Assembly (NCBI GenBank): GCA_900549005.1
Contig: URMT01000024.1
Location: 1-19,568, forward strand
Source: an uncultured Eubacteriales bacterium
Lineage (GTDB): Bacteria; Bacillota; Clostridia; Christensenellales; Borkfalkiaceae
DNA length: 19,568 bases
Reading direction: 5' to 3'
The position numbers were made by a program, and so were the translations under genes. The notes under the pieces are model-generated. The model was given only the letters and a program-made list of their open reading frames with translations. It made no database searches and had not been told where the DNA came from. This document shows, one piece after another, positions 13,992 through 19,568 of the stretch. The stretch's first letter is position 1; each line of letters opens with the position of its first letter.

Positions 13992-14561
13992 TTAAACCTC
14001 CTTTTCCTTGCGGATTATAGCAAGAATACTCTCCGCCGCGCGGGTAACTTCGTCGTTGACCACGCAGTAGTCGTATTTATCACTCTTTGAAAGTTCGTAT
14101 TCCGCCCGCGATATGCGCAGGGCAATCTTTTCGTCGCTCTCCGTTCCGCGCTTTTTAAGCCTTCTTTTCAGCTCCTGCATATCGGGCGGGGTTATCATAA
14201 TGAGCACCGCCGAAGGGTGCGATTTTTTTACCATAAGCGCGCCGTCTACGTCGATTTCGAGTATTACGTCGCACGTTTCAAGTTTTTCTTCCACGAACGC
14301 CTTTGGCGTGCCGTAATAATTTTCGAAGTGGGCGGAATATTCCAACAGTTCGCCGCGGGATATCATCTGTTCGAAGCGCTCCTTCGGGATGAAAAAGTAA
14401 TCTTTCCCGTCAACTTCGCCCGCGCGGGGTGCGCGCGTGGTGCACGAAACGCTTTCGCAGAGGCCGGGGCAGAGTTCAAACATCTTTTTTATTACCGTGC
14501 CCTTGCCCACGCCCGAGGGGCCCGATATTACGGCGAGCACGTTCTTTTTTATATTATTCAA
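13992..14561 (-). CDS. gmk: Guanylate kinase
   Basis: A 189-residue guanylate kinase that converts GMP and ATP to GDP and ADP. The P-loop GPSGVGKGT is at residues 14-22. The GMP-binding region has SCTTRAPRAGEVDGKDYFFI, followed by EYSAHFENYYGTP. The lid contains RLKKRGTESDEKIALR. The start appears to be TTG at 14561-14559: no ATG or GTG fits in frame between it and the P-loop, and AGGTG lies 7 bases upstream inside yicC. The gene overlaps the end of yicC by 8 bases, so translation is probably coupled, with the rare start lowering its yield. Confidence 0.95.
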   Translation of the reverse strand: MNNIKKNVLAVISGPSGVGKGTVIKKMFELCPGLCESVSCTTRAPRAGEVDGKDYFFIPKERFEQMISRGELLEYSAHFENYYGTPKAFVEEKLETCDVILEIDVDGALMVKKSHPSAVLIMITPPDMQELKRRLKKRGTESDEKIALRISRAEYELSKSDKYDYCVVNDEVTRAAESILAIIRKEKEV

Positions 14562-15429
14562 CGTTCTGCACCTGTTCGCGTATTTTTTCGATTTCGTTCT
14601 TCAAGGCAAGTCCGCAGCGCGTAATCTCTATGTCGTTGCTCTTGGAGCATATGGTGTTGGTTTCGCGGTTGAATTCCTGAACGAGGAAGTCGAGCTTTCT
14701 GCCTACGACGTCTGCGCGGCAGATTTCCCTGAACTGCTCGATATGCGATTTTAAGCGCGTGAGTTCTTCGTCTATATTGGACTTGTCCGCAAACAGCGCC
14801 ACCTCGGTGAGCAGTTTGCCCTCGTCGACGGTTACGCCTTCCAGAAACTTTTTAACCTTCTCTTCCAGCCTTGTCCTGTAATCTGCCGCGACGAGCGGGG
14901 CGCGCGCTGCAACCTTTGAAACCAGCTTTTCGATGGTGTCCATACGCGAGAGCATATCGGCTTTCAGTTTTTCGCCCTCTTTGAAGCGCATAGCGTTCAG
15001 ATTTTCAAGCGCCGCGCACAGCGCCGCATCTGCCACAGCGGTAAGTTCTTCGTCGGCGCCCTGCCCCTCTTCGCGCAGAATGACGTCGGGCATTCTTAAA
15101 AGGGCGGAAGCCGTCAAATCGCAGGGCACGTCGGGGCAGATTTCGGCAAGTCTTTTTGCCGCCGCCACGTAAGAGAGGGCAGCGCCCTCGTCAAGGCTCA
15201 AAGACTTCTTCTTTTCGCGCCTGTCGGTCAGGCTTACATACACGTCGGCGTGCCCGCGCGTGAGTTTTTCGCGCAGTTTTGCGCGCATTGCCTCTTCGTA
15301 TGCGGCAAAAATTTTGGGGCATTTGAAGGAAGCGTCGAGGTAGCGGTTGTTCACCGTCTTTATCTCCACAGAGAGCTCTATGCCGCCCTGCCTGTATTCA
15401 CCCCTTCCGTAACCGGTCATACTTAGCAT
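14554..15429 (-). CDS. yicC: YicC-family endoribonuclease
   Basis: A 291-residue YicC/YloC protein. The N-terminus MLSMTGYGRGE and the C-terminal REtNTIxSKSxD motif (seen as RETNTICSKSND) are the family hallmarks. Members are reported as RNA-cleaving enzymes that form ring-like oligomers. I chose ATG 15429 because AAGGCGGT lies 6 bases before it; the second ATG (15420) begins the conserved MTGYG. The long open frame upstream of 15429 overlaps another gene and the promoter and is not coding. It is first in the yicC-gmk-rpoZ operon, driven by the promoter at 15499-15527. remA, often between yicC and gmk in Firmicutes, is absent. Confidence 0.93.
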   Translation of the reverse strand: MLSMTGYGRGEYRQGGIELSVEIKTVNNRYLDASFKCPKIFAAYEEAMRAKLREKLTRGHADVYVSLTDRREKKKSLSLDEGAALSYVAAAKRLAEICPDVPCDLTASALLRMPDVILREEGQGADEELTAVADAALCAALENLNAMRFKEGEKLKADMLSRMDTIEKLVSKVAARAPLVAADYRTRLEEKVKKFLEGVTVDEGKLLTEVALFADKSNIDEELTRLKSHIEQFREICRADVVGRKLDFLVQEFNRETNTICSKSNDIEITRCGLALKNEIEKIREQVQNVE

Positions 15430-15498
15430 ATGCGCACCGCCTTTTTCGCAACCTGAATTTGCGCGCCGCCTTAAAAGCGCGCCTTGTGTGCAGATTAC

Positions 15499-15527
15499 AT
15501 TATAGCAAACGGCGCAAAAAATTACAA
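15499..15527 (-). promoter_or_regulatory. Promoter of the yicC-gmk-rpoZ operon
   Basis: On the minus strand: TTGTAA (15527-15522), 17 bp, TATAAT (15504-15499). The -10 is perfect and the -35 matches 4/6. The leader to the yicC ATG is about 60 bases. The T-run inside the spacer together with a GCGG/CCGC hairpin just upstream (15530-15541) may also serve as a weak terminator of the preceding minus-strand gene. Confidence 0.75.
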
Positions 15528-15626
15528 GCGGTTTGCCGCGATATTCAATATTTGCGGCTAAATTTGCCCGCGCCCGCCCGCTTACGCTTCCCGCTTTGCA
15601 CGGCAGCGCAAACGGCGCGGGGCGGC

Positions 15627-16277
15627 TCAGTAGTCCTCCCTGCCGTCCTCGGCAATGCCGCGCACGCGCGTGCCCACAAGGCGGTAGCAGTTTTTGGGGT
15701 CGGTTTCGAACAGGCTGACGGGTTGGTTCGAGCCTGCCACCTCGCCGGAAGTTTCGGCAAAGTACGCAGTTTTGCCCGCGCACATCACCACGGGCACGCC
15801 GTAGAGGTAGGCATATGCCCTGATTAAAAGGGGCGGCATAAAGCCCGTAAGTTCTTCCGTCACCGCGACTATCACGTTGCAGCCGCAGGCCGAGAGGGCG
15901 CGCACGCCCTCGGGGAAGTACAAATCGTTTTCTATGCACACGCCCACCTTGTAGCCGCCGACGGAGTACAGCCCGAGGCAGGCGCCGCTTTTATATTCCT
16001 CGCCGCCGAACACGTGGTTCATATCGGCAATGCCCAAAAGTTTGCCCCTGTCGGCAACGGCGGCCGACTTTCTGCGCACCCCGCGCGATACCGTCTTGCA
16101 GGCGCATACCACCCCGCACGAGGCGGCGCGCGAAAGGCGCGCCGCCTCTTCAAATTTATCGCTCCTGCCCGAAAGCTCGCTCTCGTAGTCCACCTCTCCC
16201 AGACGGTTGAAGCCGAACAGCGCGAGGTCGCATTCGGGCAGCCTGCCTCCACCGTCCGTAACAACGCATACCTTCAT
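15627..16277 (-). CDS. Short nitrilase-fold protein with degenerate catalytic triad
   Basis: A 216-residue protein resembling the carbon-nitrogen hydrolase superfamily (usually 260-300 residues). The clearest match is GVCIENDLYFPEGVRALSAC, equal to the family's C-x-D-x-x-F-P-E-x-x-R block with the nucleophile Cys at C114, followed by a GCNVIVA strand. However, the region equivalent to the PE-containing first motif reads LFGFNRLGE, and the lysine motif (K-x-H-L) reads M-N-H-V. Glu and Lys of the Glu-Lys-Cys triad therefore seem lost, and it may be a binding or regulatory pseudoenzyme. ATG 16277 is preferred because the other in-frame ATG (16286) lies inside the -10 box. It lies upstream of yicC on the same strand but is separated from it by that operon's promoter. 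Confidence 0.65.
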   Translation of the reverse strand: MKVCVVTDGGGRLPECDLALFGFNRLGEVDYESELSGRSDKFEEAARLSRAASCGVVCACKTVSRGVRRKSAAVADRGKLLGIADMNHVFGGEEYKSGACLGLYSVGGYKVGVCIENDLYFPEGVRALSACGCNVIVAVTEELTGFMPPLLIRAYAYLYGVPVVMCAGKTAYFAETSGEVAGSNQPVSLFETDPKNCYRLVGTRVRGIAEDGREDY

Positions 16278-16284
16278 ACCGTAC

Positions 16285-16314
16285 ATTATACTGCCGCCGC
16301 GCCCGTTTTGTGAA
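16285..16314 (-). promoter_or_regulatory. Promoter of the nitrilase-fold gene
   Basis: On the minus strand: TTCACA (16314-16309), 18 bp, TATAAT (16290-16285). Seven bases separate the -10 from ATG 16277, so the transcript should begin at or next to the start codon. The alternative ATG at 16286 would not be transcribed from this promoter. Confidence 0.65.
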
Positions 16315-16335
16315 AGCCGCCGCCGCGAAAGCGCA

Positions 16336-16390
16336 CGCGCGGCTTAAAAAAACTGCCCGTAAGCCCGTTCGCCCCGCGCGGCTTAAAAAA
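16336..16390. repeat. Two direct repeats in the divergent spacer
   Basis: CGCGCGGCTTAAAAAA occurs at 16336-16351 and again at 16375-16390, a 39-bp period, between the divergent nitrilase-fold and peptidase genes. A spacing of nearly four helical turns between identical sites in a shared upstream region could mean paired binding sites. It may equally be a small duplication. Confidence 0.6.
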
Positions 16391-16455
16391 TTACGGGGCA
16401 AAAATTGGTGCAAAACCTGCAAAAATCGCGGGGCGGGCGCATACAATATGTTGCT

Positions 16456-19257
16456 ATGAAAAAATTTGTTACTTTCGCGCTCGCCGCGTGCATCGGCGCG
16501 GCGCTCATCCCCGCGGCCGCGTGTACGCAGAAAACAGACCGCACAAGCTACGACATAACCTGTTCTTACAGCCCCGAAGAGAGGACGCTGACCGCCGAAT
16601 GCAAGGTGAACTACTACAACGGCGGCGCGCCCACGGACTGCGTAAAATTCAACCTGTACGGCAACGCATACAGGCAAAACGCGCTGTATAAGCCCGTTTC
16701 GGGCGAACTTTCGGGCAGGGCGTACTATGCGGGAATGAGCTACGGCAGTATGACGGTCGAAAACGTAGAGGGCGGCACTTTTGAGGTGTGCGGCGAGGAC
16801 GAAAACATTCTGGAAGTAACCCTGCCGCAGACGCTGGAAAGCGGCGAAAGCGCGGAGATTGTGATAAATTATACCCTCACCCTTGCCGAGGTGAATCACC
16901 GCACGGGCGTTGCCGAACACGCCGTGAACCTGGGCAACTTTTACCCGATTGCCTGCGCGAGGGACGAAGAGGGGCAGTTTGAAGAGTGCGTATATTACAG
17001 CGACGGCGACCCATTTGTATCAGATTGCGCCGACTATATGGTGGAAATAACGCTGCCAGAAGGGTACGAGGCGGCGACGAGCGGCGAGCTTGTGAGCTCC
17101 TCTTCTTCCACCTTCACCTATTCGCTTGAATGTGCGCGCGATTTCTGCATTGTGCTTTCAGACGAATTTGAAACGCTCACCCGCGAGGTAAACGGCACGC
17201 AGATAACCTACTATTACTACGACGACAGCTCCGCGCAGAGCAAGCTGGACGCCGCCGCGCAGAGCTTCGAATATTTCTGCGGCGCGTTCGGGGAATATAC
17301 ATACCCCACTCTTGCAGTGGTGCAGACGGGCTTTGCGGCGGGAGGTATGGAATATCCCGCGCTCACTATGATAAACGGCGAACTAACCGCCGACGAGGCG
17401 ATATACGCCATAGTGCACGAAAACGCGCACCAGTGGTGGTATGCAATGGTGGGCAGCGACCAGATGAACTGCGCGTGGCAGGACGAGGGACTGGCGGAGT
17501 ACAGCACGCTGATGTTCTTTGAAAACCACCCGGATTACGGCTACACGCGCACGGGGCTTGTAAACTCGGCAACGAGCGCGTACCGCGCGTACTATACCGT
17601 ATACAACCAGATATTCGGCGACGCCGACACCACTATGAACAGGCATTTAAAAGACTTCGTAAGCGATTATGAATACGTGAACATTGCCTATAACAAGGGG
17701 CTGATACTATTCGACACCCTGCGCACCTCGATTGGCGACGAACGGTTTTTGGCAGGGCTGAAAGATTATTTTGAAAAATATAAAGAAGAATATTTTAAAA
17801 TTTTATATGAAATGAAAAAGGATAATTTTAAATGGTATGTAGAGAAATTATATGGTTGGGACGAAGAAACTCAAACTCAGTTTCAAAAGGATTTTATAGA
17901 AGAACATAGAAATGATATAAATGTTATTAAAGTAGATAATGAAATTATAGGTGTATTTACGAACTATATTAATGAAAATGACGAAAGCGAAATAAGCTTA
18001 TTCTATATAGATAAAAAATATCAAAGCCAAGGAATTGGAACAGAAATTTTACAAAAGCAGCTTGAAATTGATAGGAATAATAATAGAAATACAATATTGC
18101 AAGTTTTTAAGGAAAATCCAGCAAGATTTTTATATAAAAAAGTTGGATTTGAGGTATATGAAGAAACACAGACACATTATAAGATGAGAAGAAAAGTAAA
18201 AAAAGAAGAGTTAGAATTAGTATTTCCAACAAAAGAATATAAAAAAGAAGTTGAAGAATATTTACAAGAATTTTTAGACAATGGCGAAAACGAAATTGCA
18301 GGAGATGGCGAACTTGATAGAATTAAGGATTTTGATAAATGGTTAGAAAAAGTAAAAAATGATTTATCCATTGATACAATAGATAAAGATAGAATTCCGG
18401 CAACAGTATATTTAACTATAAGGAAATCAGATAAGAAAATAGTTGGAAATTTACAAATAAGACACTTTTTGAATGAAAAACTATTAAATTATGGAGGACA
18501 TATAGGAGATAGCGTAAGACCGTCTGAAAGAAGAAAAGGTTATGCAACAGAACAAATAAGATTGGCATTAGAAAAATGTAAAGAATTAGGAATAGATAGA
18601 GTATTGATGGATTGTGATAAAACGAATATTGGATCTGCTAAAGCCATTCAAAATAATGGTGGCATTCTTGAAAATGAAATATATATGGGAAATGAACTTG
18701 TACAGAGATATTGGATTAGTTTAAAGAAAAGATTTGTTACCAATCCTAATAATATGGAAATTGTCCAAAATGGAGATTTTAAAATAAAAAGTTTTAATAA
18801 TTCGGATTTTAAAGGAGATATTGCATTAATTAACTTTAATAAAATGTATAAACCATATATGATTGAAAGTACTAATTTATGTATGGCAAATGATAACTAT
18901 AAATGGCTTGAATTTTATGATTATAATAAGAAATATAGATTAACAGCCATGTATAATGAAAAAAATGAAATTTTTGAATGGTATTTTGATATAGCAAGAG
19001 AAATTGGAAAAGAAAATGGAATACCTTATGAAGATGATTTATACCTTGATGTTGTTGTAACGCCTACAGGAAAAATAATATTACTTGATGAAGACGAATT
19101 AAAAGATGCTTATGAGAGATTAGAAGTTAATCAAGTAGATTACGATATGGCATATACTGAAGCAAAGAATTTAATGGAACAACTAGAGAAAAATATAGAT
19201 AAGCTAAATACATTTACAAATAAATATTTAAAGGAAATGATTGGAGATGACACATAA
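16456..19257 (+). CDS. Apparent fusion: M1 zinc aminopeptidase lipoprotein + GNAT + GNAT + DUF402
   Basis: One uninterrupted frame of 933 codons from ATG 16456. Residues 1-23 are a lipoprotein signal (MKKFVTFALAACIGAALIP, AAAC) with C23 as lipidation site. The M1 peptidase has GGMEY (296-300), HENAH (H321, E322, H325), the third zinc ligand E344 in DEGLAEY and catalytic Y412. It breaks off at about residue 436, roughly 40 residues short of the usual end. From 17,761 the DNA turns abruptly AT-rich and encodes a GNAT acetyltransferase lacking its first residues (about 440-580; QSQGIG at 523-528), a second GNAT (583-758; RRKGYA at 692-697) and a DUF402 domain (about 768-933). An exported peptidase joined to cytoplasmic acetyltransferases makes no functional sense. 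I regard the frame as two unrelated pieces joined by misassembly or very recent recombination. A weak -10 (TACAAT, 16442-16447) precedes the start and no clear ribosome site is seen. Confidence 0.8.
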   Translation: MKKFVTFALAACIGAALIPAAACTQKTDRTSYDITCSYSPEERTLTAECKVNYYNGGAPTDCVKFNLYGNAYRQNALYKPVSGELSGRAYYAGMSYGSMTVENVEGGTFEVCGEDENILEVTLPQTLESGESAEIVINYTLTLAEVNHRTGVAEHAVNLGNFYPIACARDEEGQFEECVYYSDGDPFVSDCADYMVEITLPEGYEAATSGELVSSSSSTFTYSLECARDFCIVLSDEFETLTREVNGTQITYYYYDDSSAQSKLDAAAQSFEYFCGAFGEYTYPTLAVVQTGFAAGGMEYPALTMINGELTADEAIYAIVHENAHQWWYAMVGSDQMNCAWQDEGLAEYSTLMFFENHPDYGYTRTGLVNSATSAYRAYYTVYNQIFGDADTTMNRHLKDFVSDYEYVNIAYNKGLILFDTLRTSIGDERFLAGLKDYFEKYKEEYFKILYEMKKDNFKWYVEKLYGWDEETQTQFQKDFIEEHRNDINVIKVDNEIIGVFTNYINENDESEISLFYIDKKYQSQGIGTEILQKQLEIDRNNNRNTILQVFKENPARFLYKKVGFEVYEETQTHYKMRRKVKKEELELVFPTKEYKKEVEEYLQEFLDNGENEIAGDGELDRIKDFDKWLEKVKNDLSIDTIDKDRIPATVYLTIRKSDKKIVGNLQIRHFLNEKLLNYGGHIGDSVRPSERRKGYATEQIRLALEKCKELGIDRVLMDCDKTNIGSAKAIQNNGGILENEIYMGNELVQRYWISLKKRFVTNPNNMEIVQNGDFKIKSFNNSDFKGDIALINFNKMYKPYMIESTNLCMANDNYKWLEFYDYNKKYRLTAMYNEKNEIFEWYFDIAREIGKENGIPYEDDLYLDVVVTPTGKIILLDEDELKDAYERLEVNQVDYDMAYTEAKNLMEQLEKNIDKLNTFTNKYLKEMIGDDT
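17761..17790. other. Composition breakpoint within the fused frame
   Basis: Line-by-line counting gives about 57% G+C in 17341-17400 and about 27% in 18241-18300. The switch happens within roughly 30 bases starting at 17,761. The encoded stretch KDYFEKYKEEYF fits both the end of an M1 peptidase (GLKDYFEKY) and the beginning of a GNAT domain, so a short shared or similar sequence may mark the joint. Confidence 0.85.
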
Positions 19258-19568
19258 TGCCAAAATTTATACAAATTATTGGACCTCAAGCAGTTGGGAA
19301 AATGACAGTAGGTCAAGAATTAGCTAAAATAACAGGATACAAATTATTATATAATCATATGACAATAGAAATGGTAAGAAGTATATTTGATTATGATAAA
19401 GAAGCATTTTTAAAAATAAATAGTATTATTAGATATGAGATTTTTAAAGAATTTGCAAAAAGTAAGCAAAAAGGAATTATATTTACAGGTTGTTTTGACT
19501 TTGGAAATGATTTTGAAAAAGAAAAGGAAGAAACAGATAAGTGGATGGACTTATTTGAAGAAACATAT
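19257..19568 (+). CDS. P-loop kinase/ATPase, N-terminal part (partial at window end)
   Basis: Its ATG shares one base with the preceding stop (TAATG, 19255-19259), with GGAGATG about 8-14 bases upstream. The 104 visible codons begin MPKFIQIIGPQAVGKMTVG, a Walker A motif (GPQAVGKM) like those of small kinases of the shikimate kinase or AAA_33 type, followed by helical, lysine-rich sequence. The substrate cannot be told. Composition and codon use (AGA, ATA, AAA) match the AT-rich block, and the overlap makes it an operon partner of the GNAT-GNAT-DUF402 gene. The frame is open to the last base. Confidence 0.8.
   Translation, partial: MPKFIQIIGPQAVGKMTVGQELAKITGYKLLYNHMTIEMVRSIFDYDKEAFLKINSIIRYEIFKEFAKSKQKGIIFTGCFDFGNDFEKEKEETDKWMDLFEETY

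Noticed and set aside
15430..15939. Long upstream extension of yicC (170 codons)
   Set aside because: It overlaps the nitrilase-fold gene in another frame and contains the operon promoter. The family's N-terminus starts at MTGYG, just after ATG 15429.
1..17760. Rex operators (TTGTGAA-type palindromes)
   Set aside because: I looked upstream of the genes in the window and found no convincing match. The palindrome at 239-258 has a different sequence.

Overview
The window looks like a contig from an uncultured, moderately GC-rich Firmicute of the Clostridia type. The evidence is the linkage yicC-gmk-rpoZ-priA, a Rex regulator, a DegV lipid-binding protein, strong sigma-A type promoters (TTGACA-N17-TATAAT/TAAAAT) and GC-biased third codon positions. 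No rRNA, tRNA, CRISPR array or transposase gene is visible. The last ~1.8 kb (from about 17,761) is different: very AT-rich, with AGA/AAA/ATA-dominated codon use.

Layout. (1) 1-2,100: the possible tail of an upstream gene, then a promoter with a 20-bp perfect palindrome driving a two-gene unit, ROK-family sugar kinase plus rex, which overlap by 4 bases. (2) 2,100-3,390: a repeat- and hairpin-rich spacer, then a DegV-family lipid-binding gene with its own promoter and terminator. (3) 3,518-8,346: an envelope lipid/glycan block made of a flippase-like LPG-synthase membrane-domain protein, a UgtP/MGDG-synthase-like glycolipid glycosyltransferase, and a separately promoted membrane GT2 glycosyltransferase followed by a decayed fragment of a GT2 paralogue. 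(4) 8,406-11,357: a GH13 alpha-glucan hydrolase gene flanked on both sides by inverted copies of a ~215-bp palindromic interspersed repeat. (5) 11,403-16,314, minus strand: priA, rpoZ, gmk, yicC and a short nitrilase-fold protein that seems to lack two of the three catalytic residues. (6) 16,456 to the end, plus strand: an M1-type zinc aminopeptidase lipoprotein whose reading frame passes, at an abrupt composition break, into a GNAT-GNAT-DUF402 polypeptide and then a partial P-loop kinase gene.

How the genes work together. The kinase/rex pair links sugar phosphorylation to NADH/NAD+ sensing. The DegV, flippase-like and glycosyltransferase genes suggest membrane lipid and glycolipid handling. 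The GH13 enzyme supplies glucose or maltose units and has no transporter next to it. The minus-strand block is housekeeping: nucleotide synthesis, RNA polymerase and replication restart.

The most striking observation is the composition break inside the last large reading frame. It is either an assembly chimera or a very recent recombination that made an in-frame fusion. I lean to chimera, but reads spanning the junction must decide. All calls come from reading the sequence and the translations; no database search was made.
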